Positions 1-7,538 of a stretch of 17,621 nucleotides of DNA are shown piece after piece. The notes under the pieces are model-generated. The model saw only the letters and a list, made by a program, of their open reading frames with translations. It did not search any database and was not told where the DNA came from. The stretch lies in the NCBI GenBank assembly GCA_910586005.1, contig CAJUHG010000063.1:1-17621 (forward strand), written 5' to 3'. The stretch comes from an uncultured Lachnospiraceae bacterium. Its GTDB lineage: Bacteria; Bacillota; Clostridia; Lachnospirales; Lachnospiraceae. The number at the start of each line of letters is the position of its first letter. Position 1 is the stretch's first letter. A program made the translations under genes and the position numbers.

Positions 1-189
1 GTCTGTTTCATTTATGGATTTTGTCTGATTATCCTATCCTGTATATATGTAGTCACAAAAATGGTCTCAAACCCGCATTCTATCAGGGCTAGATGGGATT
101 TTAACTGGGTGGTAAAAATAAAAGGAAAATTTGACTTTTTGCAAGAAGATTTTGCTATAATTCATCATTGTAGAATTTTTAGTAATTAA
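1..189 (+). CDS. C-terminal end of a possible membrane protein (truncated at window edge)
   Basis: Frame 1 of the plus strand is open from the first base to TAA at 187-189, giving 62 codons without a start because the gene would begin outside the window. The peptide opens with a hydrophobic stretch (about residues 3-18, rich in I, L, C, F, V) that could be a membrane helix. A polar tail follows with several K and R residues and the motif RARWDFNWVVKIKG. An open run this long is unlikely by chance in DNA this AT-rich. A 16-bp hairpin starts ten bases after the stop, as expected for a terminator shared by converging genes. I do not recognise the family. It would be the only plus-strand gene here, and chance remains possible. 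Confidence 0.4.
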   Translation, partial: VCFIYGFCLIILSCIYVVTKMVSNPHSIRARWDFNWVVKIKGKFDFLQEDFAIIHHCRIFSN

Positions 190-198
190 GAAGATAAA

Positions 199-284
199 AA
201 AATTGTCACATAAAGAATTAAGATACAAAATATAATAGATAAATACGCCTTATACCCTGATATCTTTTTTTATGTGACAATTTT
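199..284. terminator. Long hairpin, probable bidirectional terminator
   Basis: The arms AAAATTGTCACATAAA (199-214) and its exact reverse complement (269-284) form a 16-bp perfect stem. A second short pairing, AGATA at 221-225 with TATCT at 261-265, lies inside. On the minus strand the stem runs into seven Ts; on the plus strand it ends in TTTT. It sits just after the possible plus-strand gene and about 270 bases beyond the last minus-strand gene, so it could end both. The long inner region is unusual for a simple terminator, so an inverted-repeat element is an alternative. Confidence 0.5.
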
Positions 285-317
285 GTTCGATTTCGCCAAC
301 TTAATCCACGAAATCAA
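270..317 (-). CDS. Possible 15-codon micro-ORF with a strong ribosome binding site
   Basis: A very strong Shine-Dalgarno match, GGAGGGG, lies at 329-335 on the minus strand with no annotated gene after it. Eleven bases further is a TTG that opens a 15-codon frame, MISWIKLAKSNKIVT, ending in TAA at 270-272 inside the arm of the 199-284 hairpin. The peptide has a hydrophobic start and three lysines. I see no clear promoter and know no family. The frame is short and uses a rare start codon with long spacing, so the ribosome-binding-like sequence may be a chance purine run. Confidence 0.18.
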   Translation of the reverse strand: MISWIKLAKSNKIVT

Positions 318-550
318 TATATAAATTTCCCCTCCGTAATAGTAACAATTGAGTTAACCAAAATATGACACTTTCTGAAAAAATTTTTTAATAAATTTAA
401 TAGGTATTTTTTCTTTTCTATTTTACTGGGATTCACTAGGAAAATGTTTTCAATGGGCAGATATAATAACTATTGGTAGGCATAAGTATTGTCCATTAGA
501 AAATCTAATATCTATAAGCAAGAAGACCAATAAACTGAATTACAAGCACA

Positions 551-877
551 TCAATTTTTCTTTGCCTCTATCCATCGTTTTGGTTTTTGTATCCAAAGCT
601 TATTCAGCCAATCAATCCCCTGTTGTATTCCTTCTTCAGAGAAATCTACTTCTATTCTCTGCTTTTTTTCTTCAGGTGTTGCATCAAAGCCATAAGGCCC
701 TTCCCAAGCTGTAATCTCTAGTAATTCTTTTTTGATATCTTCCCCTTTTTCTTCCTTTTCTTTACAAGGAATTTCTTTCTCAATAACAGCAAACCGGAAG
801 CGTAATCCCTTATAGCTTCCGGTAAATGTTGCTTTTTTCAAATAGGGAATAGATAATATATCTTTACGTTCTATCAT
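551..877 (-). CDS. Conserved-looking protein of unknown function
   Basis: I do not recognise a named family. I place the start at 877 rather than at 919 because GAGGG (883-887) lies five bases before this ATG and no ribosome binding site precedes the upstream one; the product is 108 residues. It begins MIERKDILSIPYLKK and continues with a beta-rich segment containing GSYKGLRFRFAVIE. A charged K/E-rich linker follows, then LLEITAWEGPYGFDATPEEKKQ and a helical end with W residues. There is no signal peptide or membrane segment, so it should be a small soluble cytoplasmic protein. It follows lysA by about 100 bases with no terminator between, so co-transcription is likely, but that does not show a role in lysine synthesis. 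Confidence 0.72.
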   Translation of the reverse strand: MIERKDILSIPYLKKATFTGSYKGLRFRFAVIEKEIPCKEKEEKGEDIKKELLEITAWEGPYGFDATPEEKKQRIEVDFSEEGIQQGIDWLNKLWIQKPKRWIEAKKN

Positions 878-915
878 AATATCCCTCATAGTTCTATCTT
901 TATATTTTAAATAAT

Positions 916-932
916 ACATAAAATTTTTATGT
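916..932. promoter_or_regulatory. 17-bp palindrome upstream of the unknown gene
   Basis: ACATAAAATTTTTATGT is a perfect palindrome around one central base (8-bp arms), 39 bases before the preferred start at 877. It could be an operator in the lysA-to-unknown-gene spacer. No clear promoter flanks it, and AT-rich palindromes arise easily. Confidence 0.25.
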
Positions 933-977
933 CTACTTACATAAGTGCTACTATTTATATTTCACAATTTCTTATTT

Positions 978-2252
978 TTATACTTGCTTCATATCCTTTA
1001 AAATATCAAAACAATCAAAAGTAGCAAAATAATCCTTTGGTGTTTCTGCACGTCGAATCAACTGTGTACTGCCATCTTCTTTCAATAGAACTTCTGCTGA
1101 TTTCAGTTTTCCATTATAATTATATCCCATAGAAAATCCATGTGCTCCTGTATCATGAATCACAAGTAAATCTCCAAGATCAATCTTAGGAAGCATTCTA
1201 TCAATCGCAAATTTGTCATTATTTTCACAGAGGGAACCTGTAATATCATATTTATAATTGCACATATGATTATCCTTGCCCATAACTGTAATGTGATGAT
1301 ATGCACCATACATAGCTGGACGCATTAGATTGACAGCACAGGCATCGCATCCTATATATTCTTTATGGGTATGTTTTTCATGGATAGCAGTAGTAACTAG
1401 ACAGCCATAAGGCCCCATCATAAAACGTCCCAATTCTGTATAAATTGAAACATCTCCCATTCCTGCTGGAACAAGCACTTCTTCATAGACCTTTTTTACA
1501 CCCTCTCCAATTGCATAAATATCATTTGGTTCTTGATCTGGGTGGTAAGGGATACCAATTCCACCAGATAAATTAATAAAACGGATATCTGCCCCAGTTT
1601 CTTCTTTTAATTTTACTGCTACTTCAAATAAAGTCTTTGCAAGGATAGGATAATATTCATTTGTCACAGTATTACTTGCTAAAAATGCATGTATCCCAAA
1701 ATACTTTGCGCCTTTTTCTTTTAGTACTTTGAAACCTTCAAATAACTGTTCTGTAGTAAATCCATATTTTGCATCTCCTGGGTTATCCATAATACTATTG
1801 CTAATTTTAAATATTCCTCCAGGATTATAACGGCAACTAATAGTCTCAGGAATATATCCAATCGTTTTTTCCAAAAAATCAATATGAGTAAAATCATCTA
1901 AATTGATAATTGCACCAATATCATTGGCAAAACGAAATTCTGAGGCTGGAGTTGCATTAGAAGAAAACATAATATCCTTTCCCTCAAAATGCAATGCATC
2001 TGCTAACATTAATTCTGTCATAGAGGAACAGTCACACCCACATCCATATTCTTTTAAAATATTGATTAAAAAAGGATTGGGTGTTGCTTTTACTGCAAAA
2101 TATTCTTTAAATCCCTGATTCCAAGAAAAGGCTTCTCTTAATGCCTTTGCATTCGCACGAATCCCCTTTTCATCATATAAATGAAAAGGGGTTGGATATT
2201 TTTTTACAATTTCATGCAATTGTTCATTCGTTACAAAGGGTTCTTTCTTCAT
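978..2252 (-). CDS. lysA: Diaminopimelate decarboxylase
   Basis: This cytoplasmic PLP enzyme converts meso-diaminopimelate to L-lysine, the last step of lysine synthesis. The 424-residue product has the alanine-racemase-like barrel followed by a beta-domain. The PLP lysine lies in YFAVKAT (about K55), a histidine in the GIHAF strand (about 188), the glycine-rich phosphate loop SGGIGIP (about 229-235), ELGR near 274-277, and the late active-site motif GSLCENND (Cys about 342). Length and motifs fit LysA rather than ornithine/arginine decarboxylases of the same fold, although a carboxynorspermidine-type decarboxylase cannot be wholly excluded. The ATG at 2252 is chosen because AGGAG lies eight bases before it; a GTG at 2261 abuts that site and is too close. 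The gene lies after the chemotaxis gene's terminator, so it should have its own promoter, but I see no convincing one. Confidence 0.9.
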   Translation of the reverse strand: MKKEPFVTNEQLHEIVKKYPTPFHLYDEKGIRANAKALREAFSWNQGFKEYFAVKATPNPFLINILKEYGCGCDCSSMTELMLADALHFEGKDIMFSSNATPASEFRFANDIGAIINLDDFTHIDFLEKTIGYIPETISCRYNPGGIFKISNSIMDNPGDAKYGFTTEQLFEGFKVLKEKGAKYFGIHAFLASNTVTNEYYPILAKTLFEVAVKLKEETGADIRFINLSGGIGIPYHPDQEPNDIYAIGEGVKKVYEEVLVPAGMGDVSIYTELGRFMMGPYGCLVTTAIHEKHTHKEYIGCDACAVNLMRPAMYGAYHHITVMGKDNHMCNYKYDITGSLCENNDKFAIDRMLPKIDLGDLLVIHDTGAHGFSMGYNYNGKLKSAEVLLKEDGSTQLIRRAETPKDYFATFDCFDILKDMKQV

Positions 2253-2306
2253 TATGTACACTCCTTTTTCTCTATAACTTAAATGATTACAAACTTATCT
2301 GCTAAA

Positions 2307-2348
2307 AACTATATCAGATGGGGAATTTATCTTCCATCTGATATAGTT
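2307..2348 (-). terminator. Terminator of the chemotaxis receptor gene
   Basis: AACTATATCAGATGG (2307-2321) pairs perfectly with 2334-2348, a 15-bp stem around a 12-base loop. On the minus strand it runs into TTTTT. It lies 127 bases after the receptor stop codon and before lysA, so it separates the two transcripts. Confidence 0.75.
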
Positions 2349-2474
2349 AATTTTATAATTATTTTTTCTATAGGAAGATACCTTTATACTTTCATATAAA
2401 AACTCTTTCCTAATATTATATAAAACAAACTTACGTTTTACAGTTCTGCATAATTCAAGATTATATCCTTAAAA

Positions 2475-4358
2475 TTATAATTTAAACTTTTGAGTTGCTT
2501 CATTTTGTTTTACACTTAACTCTACTAATGACTGGGTATCCTTGGTGCATTCTTCTATATTGTTTGACAAAACCTGCATACTTGCACTGGTCTCTTCCAT
2601 AGATGCTGCGCTTTCTTCTACAATACTTGCCAAATTGTTTACAGCATCTGCAACAAGTGTTTTTAAAGAATCTAAGATTCCCGTTTGACCTCCAAGTTCT
2701 TTTGTCACACTTTCAACTACTTGAATTTCTCTGTACAAATGATCAAATGCTTGTCTGGTATCTTCCAAACGTGAATGTTGTTCTTGTACATTCTTTGTTA
2801 AAACTTGCATATTATCTACAGATTTTGTTACATTTCCTGTAAGCTCATGTACAATTCCCTCAATTTCACCTGCACTATTTGCAGATTCTTCTGCTAGATT
2901 TCTAATTTCTTCTGCTACAACAGCAAAACCTCTTCCAGCATCTCCTGCTCTAGCAGCTTCAATACTAGCATTTAGAGAAAGTAAATTTGTCTGTTCTGCC
3001 AATTCTTTGATAAATTCAACTGCTTTGTTAATATTGGTAGCAGATTCATTATTTTTATTGGTTTGCTTATATACAGTTTTAATAGTATCTGTAGTGATTT
3101 CTGTAATTTTATATAAAGAATGAATACTTTCTGAAGCACCTGTAGAATATTGCATCATTGTAGAAACAGATTCTTCTAACTTATCTACCCCTTGTTTTTC
3201 TACTTCAATAACACCACCAAGTTCTATTACTTTGTTATTTACAGTTTCTGTTTCTGTTGCTTGATTGGTCGCTCCTAATGCCAACTCTTCCACTGCAGTA
3301 TTTATATTTTCTATACTGTTACTAATATTTTCAAATTTCTCACTGAACTTTTCACTACTAGATTTCAAATGAGCTCCTGTGTCACTTACATTTCCTATCA
3401 TACCTGCCAAAGAATTCTTAACACCATCTAAAGAACGAGCAATTTTTCCAATTTCATCTGCACGTTTTAAAAGTTTAGTATCAATCTCAAAAGACAAATC
3501 TCCTTCTGCTGTTTTCTCAAGATGCTCTTCGATCCGTTTAATACCTCTGGTTAATCTTCTTCCTAATATCAAAGATACCAAAAATGCTGCCAGCAGAATT
3601 AAAGCAATGGTTACTCCATAAAATAATATCATTTTTTGAAATTCTTCATTAATAGTTGTCTTGGAAGTTTCAATTTCTGCATTCATGTCATCTACATAAT
3701 TTCCAGTAGCAATTACCCAATCCCAAGGTGCAAATTTCTGTGAATAAGCAATTTTAGGTGCAACTGTAACACCATCTGATTTTGTAAAGGAAAATTCCAC
3801 ATATCCATCACCTTTTTCTGCAGCATCTATAATCCCTTGTGTAATTTTTATTCCTGTTGGATCTGTCATATCAATACGATTACTGCCTTCTTGGTCTGAA
3901 AGAATTGGATGCATCTGTAAGATACCATCTGCTCTATCAATCCATATGTACCCAGAACCATCATCTCTATAACGCATATTACGGATTGCTTCCATTGCTT
4001 GCGATTTTGCTTTTTTTTCTGATAAATCTCCACTCTGAACTTTGTCATAAAAACTTTGTGTCAATGCAATTGCTGCCTGTACTTGAGATTTTATTTCTGT
4101 TTTATAATCTTCATTTTTTGTTGTCTCATATTTTTCCATAAATTCTGTCATAGACTTACTTAGAAAATGAATGCCAAGTCCACCTAAACTGACAGTTGTA
4201 AATGCAATCAAAATAAATACAACCAAAACTACCATAGTTGCAAGACTTTTCATTCCCTTTACCTTTGTACTTTTTGTATTTTTTGTTTCTTTCCTCTTAC
4301 TCATCTCATTTGTCTCATTTATCTCTTTCATTTCATTCATCTCTTTCATCTCTTTCAT
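2475..4358 (-). CDS. Methyl-accepting chemotaxis protein with a Cache sensor domain
   Basis: A membrane chemoreceptor that passes ligand signals to CheA/CheW. In order: a low-complexity M-K-E-rich N-terminus (1-21), TM helix 1 (about 37-60), an extracytoplasmic single-Cache domain (about 70-235, with GYIWIDRADGILQMHP and the W-rich APWDWVIATGNYVDD), TM helix 2 (about 242-266), a HAMP linker (267-320), and the cytoplasmic coiled-coil signalling domain. The hairpin tip EQTNLLSLNASIEAARAGDA lies near 455-474, followed by GRGFAVVAEEIRNLAEES. Single-Cache domains of this type often bind small organic acids, but the ligand cannot be read here. There is no C-terminal CheR-binding pentapeptide. The first ATG (4358) touches a GGGGG run; the ATG at 4349, nine bases from that run, is an equally good start. 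No other chemotaxis or flagellar gene is present. It has its own promoter and terminator. Confidence 0.93.
   Translation of the reverse strand: MKEMKEMNEMKEINETNEMSKRKETKNTKSTKVKGMKSLATMVVLVVFILIAFTTVSLGGLGIHFLSKSMTEFMEKYETTKNEDYKTEIKSQVQAAIALTQSFYDKVQSGDLSEKKAKSQAMEAIRNMRYRDDGSGYIWIDRADGILQMHPILSDQEGSNRIDMTDPTGIKITQGIIDAAEKGDGYVEFSFTKSDGVTVAPKIAYSQKFAPWDWVIATGNYVDDMNAEIETSKTTINEEFQKMILFYGVTIALILLAAFLVSLILGRRLTRGIKRIEEHLEKTAEGDLSFEIDTKLLKRADEIGKIARSLDGVKNSLAGMIGNVSDTGAHLKSSSEKFSEKFENISNSIENINTAVEELALGATNQATETETVNNKVIELGGVIEVEKQGVDKLEESVSTMMQYSTGASESIHSLYKITEITTDTIKTVYKQTNKNNESATNINKAVEFIKELAEQTNLLSLNASIEAARAGDAGRGFAVVAEEIRNLAEESANSAGEIEGIVHELTGNVTKSVDNMQVLTKNVQEQHSRLEDTRQAFDHLYREIQVVESVTKELGGQTGILDSLKTLVADAVNNLASIVEESAASMEETSASMQVLSNNIEECTKDTQSLVELSVKQNEATQKFKL
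4296..4358 (-). repeat. 9-base tandem repeat at the start of the chemoreceptor gene
   Basis: Seven imperfect copies of a 9-base unit, ATGAAAGAG, encode the tripeptides MKE, MKE, MNE, MKE, INE, TNE, MSK. Each intact unit contains an ATG followed by a purine-rich, ribosome-binding-like segment. Copy-number changes would keep the reading frame but alter N-terminal length and the number of candidate starts. Confidence 0.75.
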
Positions 4359-4404
4359 CCCCCAAGGTTTATATTTTAATTATCTTTTATAAATCCCCTG
4401 AACA

Positions 4405-4433
4405 ATTATCCTATTTTCCCCTGTGTTTGTCAA
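4405..4433 (-). promoter_or_regulatory. Sigma-70-type promoter of the chemoreceptor gene
   Basis: On the minus strand TTGACA (4428-4433) is followed after exactly 17 bases by GATAAT (4405-4410). Transcription would start near 4398, giving a leader of about 40 bases. The -35 is perfect, which points to the housekeeping sigma factor rather than the flagellar one. Confidence 0.8.
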
Positions 4434-4496
4434 TATAACGCTTTTTTCTTCCTATTCACATATCAATTATTTTATACACTTATGTAGACATACTTT

Positions 4497-4594
4497 ACAA
4501 TAGAAAACAATTATATTTGCTCTATCAACTCGTATTCTCCATAAACCTTATCCACTTTTTTGTAATAGAAAACAACTATCTGTACCCTATCACT
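4497..4594. repeat. Pair of imperfect direct repeats after nrdG
   Basis: Segments beginning at 4497 and 4562 share AATAGAAAACAA exactly, then a partly conserved tail ending in CTATCA, 65 bases apart. The second copy overlaps the nrdG stop codon. Function unknown; no terminator is evident after nrdG. Confidence 0.45.
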
Positions 4595-5081
4595 TACAGT
4601 GCAAAACAACTTTTCCAGAAGCTCTACTAGCAACTACATCAATCACACGTTGATTTGTACTCCCCCGCCAATATAATTGAATGTTTTTCTGTGCTATCAA
4701 AAATTCTCCATCTACTAACACATCTAAATATTTCACAATTTCCAATGTTTCTATTGTTTCCCAAATAAATCCGGTATACATCCATATAGTTTTATTTGGG
4801 AAGTCTGTTTTGATTTCCTTTGCAAGCTTTAGTACATCAGACCGATTCCCAAAATACAATGGGTCTCCTCCACTAAATGTAATACCTGATATATAGTCCT
4901 TTGCTAGTTCTGTAAAAATTTCCTGCTTTGCCTCTTCATCAAACAAAAGTCCTCCATTTGGGTCCCAAGTAATAGGATTTTGGCACTCTTTGCAGCAGTG
5001 GGAACATCCAGACACCCATAAGACTACACGCAGTCCATCACCATTCAGCATATCGTCTTTTGTTATATTGTGGTATCTCAT
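4590..5081 (-). CDS. nrdG: Anaerobic ribonucleotide reductase activating protein (radical SAM)
   Basis: This cytoplasmic activase uses S-adenosylmethionine and a 4Fe-4S cluster to place the glycyl radical on NrdD. The 163-residue length is usual for NrdG. The cluster motif CX3CX2C is visible as C26, C30 and C33 in SGCSHCCKEC. A radical SAM glycine-rich strand, GITFSGGDPLY, lies near residues 66-76, and the N-terminus (MRYHNITKDDMLNGDGLRVVLWVSG) is typical. It starts 15 bases after the nrdD stop, so the two genes are co-transcribed with the enzyme first, the usual order. The ribosome binding site AAGGAG lies about eleven bases before the ATG. Confidence 0.95.
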   Translation of the reverse strand: MRYHNITKDDMLNGDGLRVVLWVSGCSHCCKECQNPITWDPNGGLLFDEEAKQEIFTELAKDYISGITFSGGDPLYFGNRSDVLKLAKEIKTDFPNKTIWMYTGFIWETIETLEIVKYLDVLVDGEFLIAQKNIQLYWRGSTNQRVIDVVASRASGKVVLHCK

Positions 5082-5096
5082 AAAATCAGTTTCTCC

Positions 5097-7226
5097 TTAC
5101 ATACTTCTTCGTTCTTCTATTTCAGCCATTTTTGCATCATTTAATCTTGTGTCACCTTTTACTCTAGAATAGGACAAATAACCGTTCATTCGCTCAATTT
5201 TTGTTAAATTGCGACTTCCACATTTTGGACAGACATCCATCTCTAATTCCTGATACCCACAATCATCACAATATGCAAGAGATAAATTTACTCCTTCATA
5301 AAATCCCATGTCCATAGCACGTCTCACTAATGTTTTTATGGCCTCTTTGTTATAGCTAATTGGATATTTCACATATTGAATCTTACCACCATTACTTAAT
5401 TCCCAAAAACGATATTCTAAATCTTGCTTCTGAATAGGTGTAATGTTCTCTGTTACATGGCAATGAAAACCATTACTAACATATTCTCTGTCAGACACAT
5501 TTTCTATAATTCCATATTTCTTGCGGAATTGTTTTACTTGTAAACCACACAGATTTTCTGCTGGTGTTGCATAAATAGCATAAAGATTTCCATCCTCCTT
5601 TTTATATTCTGTTATTTTTTCATTAATGTGCTCTAACACTTCAATGGCAAATTGACCATCTTCTACCAAAGATTTTCCATTATAAAGTTGCTGTAATTCA
5701 TTAAATGCAGTAATACCAAAAGATGCGGTCGCTGTTTTTAACAAAGGTTTAATCTTATCATGAATCCCAAGATGGCCTCCATAAAATCCACCCTCACAAT
5801 ATGCAAGTGGATTGGTACTTGCTCTCATTTCGCCTAAATATGCATAAGTCCGAATATGAAGTTGTCTAATTAACTCCAAATAATAGTCCAATACTTCATA
5901 AAAATTTCTATTTTCCTGTTTAGATTTTGCTAAAATCATAGGTAAATGCAGACTGACCACCCCTATATTAAATCGCCCCACAAATACTGGTCGATCTGTT
6001 TCGTCCGCAGGATTCATTCCCCCTTTGATATACCAAGGAGATAAAAAAGCACGGCAGCCCATAGGACTTATAATCTCTCCATATTGCTTGTACATACTAG
6101 AAATATAACCTTTTCCTGTAAGACTTAACCAATCAGGATACATGCTTTTGCTAGAACACTCAATTCCTGCCTCAAAGACATCCTCTAATTCTTTTCCCTC
6201 TCCATGAAGATTTTCATCATACAAAAATACTAATTTGGGAAATAGCACCGGTTTCTTGCAATCTGCTTTTCCTTGTCCTTTTTTTCTTACCTTCAGCATA
6301 GCAATAGATGCCATTTTTGCAAATCTTCCGGTTCCAGTCCCAAAGGTCATAGTAACAAATGGATAATCTCCACGACTAGAAGAGACAGAATTAAATTTAT
6401 ATTCCCATCCTTGCACCCCTTGTTCTAAATCACGCTCAATATCTATAATTGTTTCCTTTTCTGCCTGTTCATCACTCAAGCCCATACTAAGATAACGACT
6501 TTTATATTTTTCATAAGATTTTATGGCATAAGGCTCTAAAATTTTTTCTACACTTGGCACCGTAAATCCACCATATTGTTGACTTGCAGCACTCAATACA
6601 ATATCTCCAATCACATCAAAAGCTACATCTAGAGTTTTTGGTTCATTATACCACAAATTTCCCATTTCAAACCCACCGCGCAACACATTTTCCACATCAA
6701 ATAGGCAGCAATTCATGGTATCACGCCTTGCAGACATATCATGCACATAAATATAGCCATCTCTACAAGCTTGGATTTCTTCTGTAGTCATAAAAAATTT
6801 TTGATACAATTCCTTATTCAATTGATTAAAAATCAGGCTTCGCTTTGTGGATACTAACGCACTGTCTGTATTGGAGTTTTCTTTATCTCCTATGTACATA
6901 ATGGATTGGCTTTTTTTATAAACTTCATCTAACATCTGTACAAAATCCTGCTTATAGTTACGGTAATCCCGATAACTTTTTGCCACCTCTGGATTCACTT
7001 TTTCTAAAGCGCTCTCTACAATATTGTGCATTTGGGAAATTTTTACTTCTTCGATTCCCATAGACTTTACTTTTTCTTCTACAAACTGGCAAATAAACTT
7101 GAGTTCTTCTTCTGTAAAGGTAATCAATGCACGATAAGCAGATTTATTTACAGCAACCACCACTTTTTGTACATTAAAATCTTCTTTTGTTCCATCTTTC
7201 TTAATAACCTTAAACTTTTTTCCCAT
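5097..7226 (-). CDS. nrdD: Anaerobic (class III) ribonucleoside-triphosphate reductase
   Basis: Reduces ribonucleoside triphosphates to deoxy forms without oxygen, using a glycyl radical. The 709-residue protein has an N-terminal ATP-cone (about 1-92, opening KVIKKDGTKEDFNVQKV), which normally senses dATP/ATP. Catalytic cysteines are C173/C174 in RDTMNCCLFD and C391 in SPMGCRAFLSP. The C-terminal zinc site has C653, C656, C666 and C669 (CDDC, CPKC). The glycyl-radical residue is G682 in RMNGYLSY, with Asn where Cys often precedes the glycine. GGAGG lies seven bases before the ATG. It forms an operon with nrdG. The presence of this enzyme argues for strictly or mainly anaerobic growth. Confidence 0.97.
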   Translation of the reverse strand: MGKKFKVIKKDGTKEDFNVQKVVVAVNKSAYRALITFTEEELKFICQFVEEKVKSMGIEEVKISQMHNIVESALEKVNPEVAKSYRDYRNYKQDFVQMLDEVYKKSQSIMYIGDKENSNTDSALVSTKRSLIFNQLNKELYQKFFMTTEEIQACRDGYIYVHDMSARRDTMNCCLFDVENVLRGGFEMGNLWYNEPKTLDVAFDVIGDIVLSAASQQYGGFTVPSVEKILEPYAIKSYEKYKSRYLSMGLSDEQAEKETIIDIERDLEQGVQGWEYKFNSVSSSRGDYPFVTMTFGTGTGRFAKMASIAMLKVRKKGQGKADCKKPVLFPKLVFLYDENLHGEGKELEDVFEAGIECSSKSMYPDWLSLTGKGYISSMYKQYGEIISPMGCRAFLSPWYIKGGMNPADETDRPVFVGRFNIGVVSLHLPMILAKSKQENRNFYEVLDYYLELIRQLHIRTYAYLGEMRASTNPLAYCEGGFYGGHLGIHDKIKPLLKTATASFGITAFNELQQLYNGKSLVEDGQFAIEVLEHINEKITEYKKEDGNLYAIYATPAENLCGLQVKQFRKKYGIIENVSDREYVSNGFHCHVTENITPIQKQDLEYRFWELSNGGKIQYVKYPISYNKEAIKTLVRRAMDMGFYEGVNLSLAYCDDCGYQELEMDVCPKCGSRNLTKIERMNGYLSYSRVKGDTRLNDAKMAEIEERRSM

Positions 7227-7538
7227 TCCTTTTCCTCCAGGTACATTTCGTTATTTTTCTTCAATGTACTCTCCAGCACAAACAGATACTTAAGCAAAAA
7301 ATTTCTCCTCTCTTCTCTATTTCTTATTATATCTTACCATAATATATAAGTAAGAGGCAACAATTGTTAAAATATAATTTTTATAAGAAAATTTTACATT
7401 TTAACACTTCAAAGTAATAAAATCTTTGCTATAAAAAAAATAATGAAACTGTTATGTTAGAAAAATAAATAATTTTGTTCCTTAATATAACAATAACAGT
7501 TTCATCATTATTTAAAAAATAGAAAAGTTCAAAAACTT
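7227..7538. other. Upstream region of nrdDG
   Basis: About 312 bases without a gene. On the minus strand a consensus -10, TATAAT (7326-7331), lies about 100 bases before nrdD, but the -35 at 17 bases (CTTACT) is poor. The 10-bp palindrome AACAATTGTT (7359-7368) lies upstream and could bind a regulator. I see no convincing NrdR box pair. The left-running terminator of the ABC operon fills 7433-7505. Confidence 0.45.
7433..7505 (-). terminator. Terminator of the marR-ABC operon
   Basis: ATGAAACTGTTAT (7443-7455) pairs perfectly with 7493-7505, and GTTA (7456-7459) extends the stem with TAAC (7488-7491) past a one-base bulge. On the minus strand the stem leads to eight Ts (7433-7440). It lies 34 bases after the last ABC gene. 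Confidence 0.75.

Larger units (their letters stand above)
190..550. other. Gene-poor stretch between converging genes
   Basis: No substantial gene is visible here. It holds the 199-284 hairpin, the 270-317 micro-ORF and a weaker stem-loop pairing TTTTCAATGGGCA (445-457) with TGTCCATTAGAAAA (490-503), with one bulge and one G-U. It also has a 16-base segment (517-532) repeated exactly at 11507-11522. Confidence 0.6.

Noticed and set aside
551..553. TGA of the unknown gene as a selenocysteine codon, since the frame continues with Cys residues
   Set aside because: Only about a dozen codons follow and no selenocysteine insertion hairpin is evident.
2253..2306. Lysine riboswitch upstream of lysA
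   Set aside because: Only about 55 bases separate the terminator from lysA, far too short, and no conserved lysine-riboswitch core is seen.
7240..7440. NrdR binding boxes upstream of nrdD
   Set aside because: No pair of 16-base NrdR-like palindromes at regular spacing could be found.
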